Assembly (NCBI GenBank): GCA_021234155.1
Contig: JAJEKV010000028.1
Location: 12,910,134 to 12,974,133 of the forward strand
Length of the DNA: 64,000 nt
Source: Isoetes taiwanensis
Taxonomy: Eukaryota > Streptophyta > Lycopodiopsida > Isoetales > Isoetaceae
Reading direction: 5' to 3'
Shown: in pieces, positions 47,417-57,483 of the stretch
Numbering within the stretch: the stretch's first letter is position 1
Layout of the letters: every line of letters begins with the position of its first letter
Notes under the pieces: model-generated
What the model was told of the DNA's origin: nothing
Databases searched by the model: none
Seen by the model: the letters and a program-made list of their open reading frames with translations, nothing else
Made by a program: the position numbers and the translations under genes

Positions 47417-47520
47417 GTACTTCCGCAGTACGATATATCCTTGTACCTCCGCGGTACTACTTGATTGTATCCTTCCGATACAGTATCTCCACGATACTAA
47501 TCATTGTATCTCCACGATAC
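47417..47520. repeat. Array of five 15 nt stem-loops with covarying stems
   Basis: Five units of the form 5 bp stem, 5 nt loop, 5 bp stem lie within 104 bp: 47417-47431, 47443-47457, 47467-47481, 47483-47497 and 47506-47520. Stems are GTACT/AGTAC, GTACC/GGTAC and GTATC/GATAC (three times). The two inner stem positions change together, so pairing is kept in every unit. Loops are TCCGC (twice), CTTCC and TCCAC (twice). It lies downstream of gag in the element's orientation, before the polypurine tract. Confidence 0.85.
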
Positions 47521-47870
47521 CGATGTAAATTTTGTCAGGCCTATTGCTACAACTACAATTACCATTCTTCAAAATTTACATCTAATGCACCATGCTTGTG
47601 TAATAATTTAATTTTTATTCCACACAAAAAATCACCATACAAATCAAGTCTTAACAATCTTACCCTAAAGGTATAAATTTTAACTATGTTTACCCCATAG
47701 TTCCCATTTGGAGCCATTTCCGTTCTTTGGCATTAGCCTTTGCTCGTTCCTCTTCTTGGAAGCTTACACCTTTCTTTCGCTCATCAGCAGCTTTAGAGGT
47801 CTCAGGTATATCCTCCTGCTTGGAACCTTCAATGGCATGCATATGTACACCCCTTTGAGGTTTAGGTGTC

Positions 47871-48893
47871 TCAACCTTTGTGATCCCCCCCTTCTCCAAA
47901 CGGACAATCCCTTAAGAAATGCTTTCCTCCGCATCTATAGCAACCTCCCTTTGGCTCTTTAATTTCCTTCCGCTGTCTGCCTTGACTTCCCTCTTCTCGC
48001 TTCTTTTCAGAACCATTACCGTTGCCGTTGTTTTTCCTCTTCTTGAAGCTTCTGGAAGATTCCTTACTTCCATTCTTCTCTTTGCTACTCTTTTTATCCT
48101 CTTGATCATCTGAAGTGTCTTCATCCCAGAAATCAAATTTCCTAGTTTTGGGATCTATTTTCCGTTCCACTGCAGATGCTAATTTTATGGCTTCATTTAG
48201 ATCTTTGGGATGAAATATCTCCATCTCTGCATAGATATCGTCCCTACATCCGCTGACATATTTTCTCAGAAGCTCTTTCCCATCCAGATTCCTTATTAGT
48301 GCTGCTAAATGAGTGAATTTGGAAGTGTAGGACTGAATACTCTCTGTTTCCCCCTGCTTCAGACGATCCCATTCCCTACGCAGCTCACTGTGATAATTAG
48401 AAGGCAAATAATGTGCGTCAAATGCCATTTTAAAACTTTCCCAATCAGTGATCTTGGGATCACATTCTCGTCTACCTTGCCACCATGCTTGGGCTTGATC
48501 TTTTAGATAGGTATCCATGGCTTGCAGTCTTTCCACATCTGTTGCCTGCACACGTTCAAAAAACTTTTCCCACTGACTGATGAAACTGACAACCTTGACA
48601 GGCTTTGTCTTTCCCCCTTTGAAAGACGGCATGTCTACTTTCTCTAACCATTTTCTCAGCTTAGGTGGTGGTGGCGGAGTTACTGGTCGAGGACCATTAG
48701 GCAGAGGAGGTGGCTGCGAAGGTTGCGAATAAATGTCTGGAAGGAAGCGATACAGAATAGACAGCAATTCCACTTGCCTGTCATACTCTTGCTGGCTGCT
48801 AGGCATAGGCAAAGCTAGCTGGGATGCAATGTAGCTGGCATTGGACAAGGCTTGCTGGTATTGTGCTTCAGTAACATTGAAGCGTTGGGCCAT
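47871..48893 (-). CDS. gag: Ty3/gypsy-type Gag polyprotein (340 aa), intact
   Basis: A single uninterrupted frame starts at an ATG at 48893, 24 nt from the primer binding site. It has a Pro-rich N-terminal segment (PPPLPNGPRPVTPPPPPK), then a retrotransposon-gag core. In that core FISQWEKFFERVQ, AWWQGRRECD, FDAHYLPSNYHSELR.EWDRLKQGE, VQ/SIQSYTSKF and LLRKYVSGC are typical landmarks. A long Lys/Glu/Ser-rich region follows, then the zinc knuckle CYRCGGKHFLRDC (C-X2-C-X3-H-X4-C, the common plant gypsy spacing). Gag forms the particle and binds element RNA. The frame ends soon after the knuckle instead of running into protease and polymerase, so those functions must come from elsewhere. Confidence 0.95.
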   Translation of the reverse strand: MAQRFNVTEAQYQQALSNASYIASQLALPMPSSQQEYDRQVELLSILYRFLPDIYSQPSQPPPLPNGPRPVTPPPPPKLRKWLEKVDMPSFKGGKTKPVKVVSFISQWEKFFERVQATDVERLQAMDTYLKDQAQAWWQGRRECDPKITDWESFKMAFDAHYLPSNYHSELRREWDRLKQGETESIQSYTSKFTHLAALIRNLDGKELLRKYVSGCRDDIYAEMEIFHPKDLNEAIKLASAVERKIDPKTRKFDFWDEDTSDDQEDKKSSKEKNGSKESSRSFKKRKNNGNGNGSEKKREEGSQGRQRKEIKEPKGGCYRCGGKHFLRDCPFGEGGDHKG

Positions 48894-48916
48894 TGTTCAG
48901 GTAGGAGGATCGGCTC

Positions 48917-48928
48917 GCTCTGATACCA
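48917..48928 (-). promoter_or_regulatory. Primer binding site of the gag-only element
   Basis: On the minus strand TGGTATCAGAGC lies two bases after the LTR ending CGTATCA. It is complementary to initiator tRNA-Met. Confidence 0.93.
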
Positions 48929-48930
48929 CT

Positions 48931-49808
48931 TGATACGTTTAAAGGAAACTTGAAGATAATAACCACTGATTGTACAGTTAAGATATAGAAACAGAAGAAA
49001 TAACGATTCAAAGGCTTATAGAACTCTTCTCAAAGCAAAGATTGCACAAGGTTTCCGCAACCAGGAATGGAGCATCCAGTTTCCACCCAACCGGATCCAG
49101 AAAAGCTAAGGCAAATTCCAAGGGCTTAGGACTAATAGATTCCAGTCACAGCTTATTTCTACTTAAGCATGTGACCGCAATACACACAGATTGCAAGCAC
49201 AACTGCTCTTAAAACAACCGAAATTGAGCTTGGGTCTGCTCGTTGGTGTCAGCAGAAGAGCTACAGCCGGAAATTGGGAGAGAAGCTTCTGTGGGTCTTT
49301 GCTTAATGAAGCCTGGGAGTCGCAGCAGCAGAGAGCAAGGATCAAAATCAAATGTCGGATTCAGCAGCAACAAATCCCAAGCTTCCCTGCAGGTCGAACA
49401 CTGGAAACGGCCGTTCTTGGGCCGGTTTGCTGAGGCCGGATCCTAATCAGAGTCTTCTTCCTGTTAACGTCTGCAGTTTTTGTCTTCACCTGTAACTGGC
49501 CGATATATCCCTCACGACTCAAATCGGCCCCTTTTAGCCTCCTTAAAGATTGCTGCATGCGCTATTTTAGTCTCTCCCCAATCCACCCTTTTTCCCTTGA
49601 GATTAGTTGTACGCCCAAATATCTCGATGCAGGCATCTTTTTTCTTTTAACACAAAATATCTTTCATTCCACAAAGGTCATTCCTCAAAGGTTGTTTATA
49701 GTAACGCCGCCTTGCCTAGTCTTTTAAACCATTGGAAATCTTATGCCCGATTACCATGCCCCATTGCCTTAATTTTCTGGACCGCTCCCCCTAGCATGCT
49801 CCATATCA
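48931..49808 (-). repeat. LTR of the gag-only element (5' LTR in its own orientation)
   Basis: 878 bp, TGATACG to CCATATCA on the plus strand. It is next to the primer binding site and followed by the ATTAG duplication, beyond which the SINE continues. Confidence 0.95.
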
Positions 49809-50110
49809 ATTAGCTCATTGGGTATATTGATTAAAGTAGTCGTATTAGGACATTGAGTTATTTTGGTAGAAATTCGAGCCCCCGTATTTCATATTTGAAA
49901 ACCTTAGACAAAGTCGTATAGAGGTTCGATATTCCCTCAAAACTTTAGGCGAACTTGTATTTCATATTTCAAAATCATAGGTGCCTCCAATCATAAATGA
50001 ACATTAGTGAAACGAAAGGTGTCCAGAGGCCCCAACATACGATCTGGGCCATAGGATCGACGGATCCGATGATTGTGGTAATCCAGGGTGCACCTCGTTT
50101 AGAATATATA
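49809..50110 (+). mobile_element. tRNA-derived SINE, copy 2 (3' portion; split by the gag-only element)
   Basis: It continues the SINE whose upstream flank ends at 46388: joining the two sides gives the same context as 26165-26200. It has an A-box-like TTAGCTCATTGGGT, B-box-like AATTCGAGCCCCC, the shared body, and a TGCACCTCGTTTAGAATAT end. Confidence 0.85.
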
Positions 50111-50244
50111 GCCTATTAGACCTATGTTGGCAACATAATATGTAAAATGTGAACATAGTAGCATTTATAAAAAGAGAGATTGGGGACGTATAAACAGATA
50201 TGTCAAATCATAATCCCATATTAGTATTTATTTTATAATTGTTT

Positions 50245-52010
50245 ATTGAACCTCTTTTCTATACCTCGCGAAATTTGAAATTTGGTACATACCTTTGGGA
50301 CTGTTCTTTTTCAGCATCTTGCTTTCGGATGCTGCACTTGGATACCCATCACTGCAATTCTCCATAGTTGAACTTGAATTATCCAATCTTGTGCAGGTTC
50401 TAGGCAGTGGCAGCTGAAAACCAAGAAAAATCGCTTATTCAGATTTTAAAACTTTGTTTTCAAAAAGCATGGCAGTTTAAACTGAAGAAGAAAGCTTCTG
50501 GCTATGGCATTCTTCCCAAGATTTTTGAATCTCACTATATCTCAGCAAGATTTTCACAAAAGTTGCTGAGATTGCAAGAAGGAATATCACGGAATGCCTC
50601 GATTTGCTATGATCGTCCGAAGAATTGTGCTTCAGTCAAATCCGCTTCCAAAATCCGACAATGGAAAGGCCATAGGCCCAGCTCCGAGAGCAGGACTTCT
50701 TACAACCGGATATAAACCGTACCCAAATCTTATCAGTGGTATCAAAGAGCAGAGCTATAAATCGGAGAAGATAGAGCCACATCAAAAGCATCATTACCGC
50801 TGTGAATCGGTTGGATAGCTGCTGTGTTGGCAGCTGAAGATCGAAGCCAGAGACTGCCCAAATCTTATCAAACCAAAATCCTAAGCTCTTCAAGACTCTC
50901 GGGATTGAAAGAGCATCTGGAACAGACAACAGATGCTGCGGAGAGATTTTTCCCGTTGGATCCCCCTAAAAAAAGGGCAGGCTCTTGAACTTTCTGTCTG
51001 AGAACTTCCTTTCATGTCTTCAAATCAGGTAGCATTTCTGGCTCAGTTTGTTTCTTACCAGCTTGCCAGCTTGTTTCTGCAAATCGGCCCAGGATCTTAC
51101 CAGCTTGTTTGTGCTCGATCAGCTCTAGGGACTTCAGATTGGCATCGGCAGTTCTGGCGGCTTCAGATCGGCCATGATAGAAATTTGTGCCAACCGACAG
51201 ACATTTGCTTGTTTGTGTGTGCCCCTGATGCAGTGTATATTTCCCCTGTTGCATGATTTAGACAAGTTATGGAGCTTGCAAAATAAAGCAAAGCAAGGAA
51301 AAAAAGAAGCTTGGCCATCGTGTAGCATTGCAGTGTAGGGGCAGCTATGATTTTGGGGCGGAACGAGAATGTGTGCATTCTGCAACGGGATTCATCAGAT
51401 ACCAATGCGGAGCAGTCTTATAATTTCGAGTTTTTGGATCCCCAAACAAGACTTATTGAAGCACCTCGCTTGGCTCCATGGCCAGTCCATTCTCGCCTAT
51501 CGAGGCAAGAAATAAAAAAAAAAATTGTTTAATTAGTTTAATCTAGTAGTTTTAGTTGTTTAATTTATTATATTAATGTAACTATTATATTTGTTATTCA
51601 TTATAATTATTATTAGTTTCATTGTTTCTATTTGGGTATCGTCCCGTCCCCTTTGCTCTCCCCTTTTGCACCCCCTCTTCTTCTCTATGCCCTGCCCCTC
51701 CCCCTTCCCTTTGCCCTCCCCCTCCCTTCCCCTCCCCTCCATTTGCCCTACCCCTCCCCTCCTCGCCCTCCTGTGCTCCTTGCCTCCCCCCTCCCTCTCT
51801 CCCTCCTCCCCTGTCTCCTTCCTTCCTACCCTTCTTTCTCCACCATCCCCCCTTCTTTTCTTGGATTGTTGTTTGTAAATGTTATTCTTGTTTTATAAAG
51901 AAAAATCTAATAATAATTCAATAGCAACATACTTATTTTTGCATGCGTCACATTTTTACTGCATCAGGACCAAATGTTAGAATGTGATCCACTTTAATAG
52001 AATGAGACAT
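50245..52010 (+). mobile_element. Probable diverged relative of the 60109-63824 element
   Basis: The following order matches 62055-63824. First, CGAAATTTGAAA..TGGTACATACCTTT (50268-50305 versus about 62057-62100). Second, a palindrome CTCGCCTATCGAGGCAAG with an A run after it (51493-51520 versus 63259-63285). Third, AT-rich sequence, then a C/T-only-like tract (51645-51860 versus 63441-63765). Last, an end CCACTTTAAT.....GA.AC (near 51990-52007) like the terminal inverted repeat. The left end was not found. No gene is supported, and the open frames in the pyrimidine tract are low-complexity artefacts. Confidence 0.5.
51645..51860. repeat. Polypyrimidine (C/T) tract
   Basis: About 215 bp with very few purines on the plus strand. 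Its Pro/Leu/Ser-rich frames are artefacts. It matches the placement of the tract at 63441-63765. Confidence 0.85.
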
Positions 52011-52611
52011 CTCTCTTCTCCTTCTATTTTTCCTTCGGACAGTAAAGAGATCAAATAACCATCATTCACCTCGCTGCAAGAGGGTTTTCTATATCTTGAA
52101 TAGGCTTGGGACTCTGGCTACAAATGCTACATCCATTTCTTCGGCCAAAACCCTTGCAAGAAACCAGACGATGGACTCTCCTACCAGAATTGAAGGTCTG
52201 AGCGAAGGACAAACGGGCAGATGCCTTCCTATCCATGCTATCCAGAAGGAAGAAATTCCCTAAATGTGTCGCAAGCAGTTTTTTTTCAAACTAAAAAGTT
52301 TGAAGTCCAAAAAAACCATGCGTGAGTTGTTAAAGTGCTGGATTTCCTGACGCATGGGTGTCCCGATCGAACTTAATCAATTATAAATATTCAGACAAGA
52401 AATTTATTGCAGCAACGGTCAAGGCCACCACGAACAATTCTCTTTATCAATTCACTTAGTGGTATGATTTTCCTTTTTTAAATTCGGAATGACATTGATA
52501 TGGAATAAGTTATCTTGCACAATATTAGTAGGTCGAAGGAGTGGTGTAGATGTTAATTTTGGTGAATTAGCATGTGGCTAAGCTAGCTTATTTTTGTGAA
52601 CAAAAAGCAAA

Positions 52612-52862
52612 GGAAATATAGGACATTGGGTTATCTTGGTAGAGGTTCGAACCCCTTATTTCATATTCTAAAATCTTAGGCTATAGAGGTTTGATATTCT
52701 CTCAAAACCTTAGGCGAAATTGTATTTCATATTTCAAAATCATAGGCGCCTCCAATCATAAATGACTATAAGCGAAACGAGAGGTGCCCAGAGGCCCCAA
52801 CATACGATTTGGGTCGTTAAATCGACGAATTCGATGACTGTGGTAGTCCAATGTGCACCTCG
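52612..52862 (+). mobile_element. tRNA-derived SINE, copy 3 (5' truncated)
   Basis: It starts at AGGACATTGGGTTATCTTGG and includes the best B box of the family, GAGGTTCGAACCCC (about 52642-52656). The shared body and the TGCACCTCGTTA end follow. The A-box region is missing or unrecognisable. Confidence 0.85.
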
Positions 52863-53136
52863 TTACCTACAAAGATAAAAAGCTAAAAAAGATTACCTTG
52901 AGCCTAAAGTTACCTAAGTTATTATAGGCAAGAAATTTATCGTAGCTGTCGTGGCCGTCGTGAACATTTCTTCTTTTCCAGATCCTGCGGGTGAAGAAGC
53001 AAATCACTGCTTGAGCTCTTGTCTAATTTCTTAGATTCTTTGTGAGCTCGTATTTTTGTTACGTTTAGCAAGATTTAATTGGCATTCCTTTGCACGATAA
53101 CAATCTCTTGTATAAAGAATTTCTCTTCAATAGAAT

Positions 53137-53161
53137 AGAAGGAAGGAAGGAAGGAAGGAAG
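53137..53161. repeat. (GAAG)n microsatellite
   Basis: Six tandem GAAG units. Confidence 0.9.
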
Positions 53162-53398
53162 TATATTTTAACGTCCGCGGAGGCCAAACTTGACCTATGA
53201 GATGGTACATGCAGTACACAAAGCAGATAAAACCACACCAAAAAGACAAATGCTACTATACAATGGCTTTTGTCGTCTACAGAGATCAATTGGTCTATGG
53301 GACCATCCTACTGTTCCCCCCTTTTAGGAGCCTAACACTTATTTTTCACTTATTTTCATGATTCTTTATGAATAGTGCAAATAATAATGCACGCTATC

Positions 53399-53516
53399 CT
53401 AAGAGAATCCTAAAGGGAAAGGTAGAATTAGCTTAAGAGAATCTTATTAAAGGGAAAGGGAGGATTAGCTTAAGAGAATCCTAAAGGGGAAGGTAGGATT
53501 AGCTTAAGAGAATCCT
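53399..53516. repeat. Tandem array of about 40 bp units
   Basis: Three units containing TTAAGAGAATC(C)T(A)AAGGG and a following GGTAG(A/G)ATTAGC segment are arranged head to tail. They end in a G-rich run. The unit's AGAGAATCCT is complementary to AGGATTCTCT at 53542-53551, linking the array to the hairpin next to it. Confidence 0.85.
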
Positions 53517-53557
53517 TGGGGGGGGAGGGGAGGGGGGGAGTAGGATTCTCTTTAAGA

Positions 53558-53664
53558 AGAGGAGGTTAACCTCCTCCTTGAGGGGGTTATGCAAAATAAC
53601 CCTCGAGGCCGGCAGGCCGAGAGGGTTATTTTGCATGACCCCCGAGAGGAGGAGGTTGACCTCC
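53558..53664. repeat. Long imperfect hairpin (about 50 bp arms)
   Basis: The left arm (53560-53610) and right arm (53613-53664) are near-perfect inverted copies, with AGGCC/GGCC at the apex. Each arm contains TGCAAAATAACCCTC or its complement. The left arm itself contains the palindrome GAGGAGGTTAACCTCCTC. It could be a foldback element end or a hairpin-forming transcript. Confidence 0.85.
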
Positions 53665-55158
53665 CTTAACCACAGGCCCGAGCAAGTTCTTCCATGCCAG
53701 ATCAAAAAATTCGTATTGAAATAATGCTAAGGTCTCTGAAACTCTTGTCTGTTCTGCATAAAAAGTAAAGGAAAGAATGCCATAACTATAACTTTCAGCA
53801 TTGAAGCAAGAAAGGAAAGAATGACATAGCTGCAAATCACAGCATTGAAGCAACAAGCAAGGATAATGCAATGATTGAAAAACCAAACCAAACACAGAAC
53901 TCCAACTCTGCAGCTCCTGATTACATATCAAAAACAAAAAAAACAGGGGTAAGCAATGCCTGTGGAAAAAACAAAAATATGGCTTCATCGTTGCAAGGAC
54001 CTGTCGATAAAGGACCTGACCACAACTGCTCTGCTGCTTCCGCTGCTCTGCTGCTTTTTTGAGATTTGCTATAAATTTTACAAAAACCGCTTTGGCGCAA
54101 TGCTTGGCTATGGCGACCACAATCATCTGCAACGAAAATGAGGGCTCAAAGGCTCGGATTTAAGAATACTGGCACATGAATAGGCAAAAACAGAGGATCA
54201 AGTCTGGAAACGATTTGAGAAATAGTTCTGGAGCAAATTTATTTTGGATGGAAGCAATTTTTTCGGCCCCAATCAAGGATTAGTGGGCGTTTGTGCGAGA
54301 TGTTTGCACAGTCTTAGAGCTTGGCCCAAAAATAAAAAACAGGGATAAGCAATGCCTCCGTCGACAGGCCTGGCTGGAACTCGATTCTGGCTGGAACTCG
54401 ATTCTGGCAGAGCGTCTACAAGCTATGGCGACCATGACTAAAGCTATGGCGGCAGAACGTCTACAAGGAACAAAGAATATTCGAGAAGTTATCAACGATA
54501 ATCCATAGAATATTTGTGAAAAACGAATATTCGTGAGGTTATGGGAAATAACCTGCTGCGATCCAACGGTTGTGAACGGCCAGATTCTTAGAATTTGCAA
54601 GGGCCGGTGGTTAAGACTCGTGAAGAGAATCCGCTCGGTATGTATGGTTAAAATTAAAATTAGAGGGCATGGTTGCTGCTGTTTTAGAAACATAGACATA
54701 ATTTTTGCTCCTCCTGTCTGACGAATCAAGACATAGGCTCCTAAAGTCCTGAGAATCCATGGCAAAGAGGAAAATATCTGATCCTATCCTATAGACCAGG
54801 AAAACATTTCAAGGACGAGCATATCCCAAATAAAACAACAGTTATAGAGAGTTTCAGTTTGAACTGAATCCAGCAAGGTCTTTTGTGCCTTTGTGGTCCA
54901 GGTTTTTTGTGCCTTTGGGGTCCTACATATTTCTTGGACATGGTTACATTGTTTGTCCACATCTTTCGAATGCTGAAATGGTGCTGCAGCTGCCACGTTT
55001 TAATATAGGTGACTGCTTACCTTTCCACTGTTGCTTGTGCTTGACTAATGTGATGCTGTGATATGCACAGATAAAGGAGCTGGGTACAAATGAGTGGCCA
55101 ACAGTGTTTTCTGTGAAATATTTAGAGCAGCAGAACATGTAAACCATGAAAGCCAGAT
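53665..55158. other. Upstream region of the oxidoreductase gene, with short duplications
   Basis: No further gene is seen. Visible repeats: a 16-17 bp phrase GGCTGGAACTCGATTCT twice near 54371-54404; TTTTGTGCCTTTG.GGTCC twice near 54885-54926; and 54470-54640, which resembles 21160-21330. The promoter of the following gene must lie in the last part, but I cannot assign a TATA box with confidence. Confidence 0.4.
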
Positions 55159-56592
55159 ATGGAGATTACATTTGGCATTTTGGGTTGTGCACATGTTGCC
55201 AAAAAAGTTGCAAGGGCCATCCTCAAAGCTCCTGGAGCTCGCCTCTATGCCATTGCTAGCAGATCCCTTTCAAAGGCCCAAGATTTTGCATCCAAACATA
55301 ATTTCCCTTCTGATGCCAAAATCTATGGCAGTTATGAGGAGCTGATTGATGATGAAAACATTGATGTTGTTTATATGCCCCTACCTACTGCCCTTCATTT
55401 AGAATGGGTCCCCAAGGTGGCCGCCAAAGGGAAACATCTTTTGCTTGAGAAACCCCCCGCAGAATGTTTGAAAGATCTGGATGTTATGCTGGATGCAATT
55501 GTAAAGAATGGCTTGCAATATATGGATGGCACAATGTGGATGCATCATCCCAGGACTGAGCACATGAAAAATCTTCTTCAAGATTGTGATCTGTTCGGCA
55601 AATTAAAGGAGGTATGCATTTTTCATATTTATGTTTGAATCATAATAATATTCAGAAATTCTACAGTAGTATCAGGAATGTCTTTTCAATGCTGGAGTGA
55701 AATGAAAATTTGTCCTGTTAAATAAAATTATGTGCTGGTAGGATCTTTCGCCCATGGAAGAAATTAAAGTAACAATATCTTGTTGCTACATGAACTCTTT
55801 AAATTTGCACTAAGCAAGAAGAGATCTGCCTGATGGACAACCATGTCCATCAAGCAATATTTTTGCATATTCTGATCAATGAATCAAAAGATAAAATTGA
55901 TGCAAGAATAAATACAGAACCTCTTGAATTACTTCTAACCAAAGAATTTGTGATGCATACAGGTACATTCAATCTTCTGCTTCAATGCCAATGCATCCTT
56001 TCACTCTGAAAACATAAGAGTGCAGCCTGGTTTAGAACCTCTTGGTGCTCTCGGGGACGTAGGATGGTACTGTATCAGGGCCTCCTTATGGGCAGTAGAT
56101 TACGAGCTCCCTCACTCTGTGAGGGCTATCCCAGGGTGTGAGGTAAATTCTGGAGGCATACTCCTAAGTTGTGGTGCTATTTTAACATGGCATGATGGGA
56201 GAATTGCAACATTTACTTGCTCCTTCACAACCCATATGACCATGAGGCTAGTGCTCCAAGGTACTAAGGCCACAATTCAGGTGGATGATTTTGTTATTCC
56301 CTTCTGTGATGATGTGGCACAGTTGACTGTGCGAAGCGAAGGCCATTTTGAAGATATGGATCTGACATGGAATCTGAAGGAGGATAAGTTGGATGTGAAG
56401 AATGAAGTCTCCCAAGAAGCCCTCATGGTGGCTGAATTTTCCAGATTGGTGAAGGGAATAAAAGATGGTGGGCAGAGTGAAAGGAAGTGGATAGAATGGA
56501 GCCGAAAGACCCAACTCGTTATGGATGCAGTGAAGACATCCATCCAAGATGGTTGCAGAGATATCATATTAGACAAGTTTCTCGTTTCTTAA
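55159..56592 (+). CDS. Gfo/Idh/MocA family NAD(P)-dependent oxidoreductase (At4g09670-like), two exons
   Basis: Exon 1 is 55159-55611 (151 codons). The intron 55612-55962 (351 bp, GT...AG, phase 0) is followed by exon 2, 55963-56592, giving 360 residues, the usual length for the family. The N-terminal Rossmann fold starts FGILGCAHVAKKVARAI (GxxGxA type). Next come YGSYEELIDD, the EKPP motif (cofactor/active-site Lys region) and DGTMWMHHPRT. The C-terminal domain has GWYC, LTWHDGR, TCSFTTHMT and the helix SRKTQLVMDAV. It resembles Arabidopsis At4g09670-type proteins. The exact substrate is unknown; a sugar or diol dehydrogenase is likely, probably in the cytosol, since no targeting peptide is seen. 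The ATG at 55159 is chosen because it opens the fold directly and no upstream in-frame ATG was found. An AATAAA lies near 56649. Confidence 0.95.
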
Positions 56593-57483
56593 CGTAACCT
56601 TATCTGTGGAATCACTTATCCTTTGTAGTGAGCACTGGTTGTAGAACCTCAAAATAAACACTTAACGGATTCGTTTAAATTAAGTGCATTGGAATGAATA
56701 CCTACCTTGCAAGCTCTTCCACATTCAAGAACCAGCTTCTACGATAAGGCTGCATATCAGATTGAGTAATAAAAAAATGTCTCCAATGCAAGTTGAAATT
56801 CCCAAGCATTGTTCATCACTCATTGCTATTTGGTGCTATTTATTGCGAATAAATATGTTTGCATGCCAGAGTATTCACGTTGGAGTGGAACACTAATTTA
56901 GAATTGAGTGTAGCAAACAATGGGGAAGCAGGAGATAAGATTTGGCATTTTAGGATATGCAAGTATTGCTCAAAAGCTCTTTCCATGTTCTAGTCTTGGA
57001 CCAAATTGTTGAGCTCCAGGTTATCTTGACTACGGAGTGGAGTTCAATAAACCATCTCTGTTTGTTAGTCCTCTCAAAATGCCTACGGTCACAGGAGCAC
57101 GCATATGTTACAAAAAACTAGAGATGCAAATATTTCAGGCACACGATCCTCTTTTACAGCTCATCTGCCCAGAAGCAACCTTCAACTTCATAATGACATC
57201 TGATTTTTTCTAAAATTCCACACATGTCTAGCAGCATACGATTTTTAATCAAGAGGTCACCATTTAGATTTGCAAAGCCAAAGTGCAAACATTCTTTGAC
57301 TTAGATAGAGAGAATTGTTCAACCTTACATGTATACAAGTTAACAACCAAGCTAATAGCCAGATAGACATGGCTAATTCAAAAATGAAAATAGTTTTCTT
57401 ACAAAAGTGGGATTGGCTTATCAACAAAATCAAATCCCTCTTGGTATAGACATGTTGGGAAAATGCCCGATTGGTACCTGCAT
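56593..57483. other. 3' flank of the oxidoreductase gene
   Basis: Contains candidate polyadenylation signals AATAAA near 56649 and 56765. Near 56923-56965 a phrase GGGAAGCAGGAGATAAGATTTGGCATTTTAGG echoes the start of the oxidoreductase coding region (GGAGATTACATTTGGCATTTTGGG...). This may be a remnant of a third tandem copy. No intact gene. Confidence 0.4.

Larger units (their letters stand above)
46389..49808 (-). mobile_element. Compact gag-only LTR retrotransposon (TR-GAG type)
   Basis: Direct LTRs at 46389-47267 and 48931-49808 (879 and 878 bp, nearly identical) are flanked by ATTAG on both sides (46384-46388 and 49809-49813). On the coding (minus) strand the LTR runs TGATATGG...CGTATCA. 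The interior of about 1.66 kb contains a tRNA-Met primer site next to the upstream LTR, one long gag ORF, an array of small hairpins and a purine-rich tract (AGAAGGGATGGAA) before the downstream LTR. No protease, reverse transcriptase or integrase is present. The intact gag and near-identical LTRs suggest a recent insertion whose replication needs pol from another element. Confidence 0.95.

Noticed and set aside
47917-48113. Frames overlapping the Gag gene on the opposite strand
   Set aside because: They are shadows of the intact Gag frame.
51560-51924. Pro/Leu/Ser-rich and Gly/Glu/Lys-rich frames
   Set aside because: They arise from a polypyrimidine tract. No codon bias or domain.
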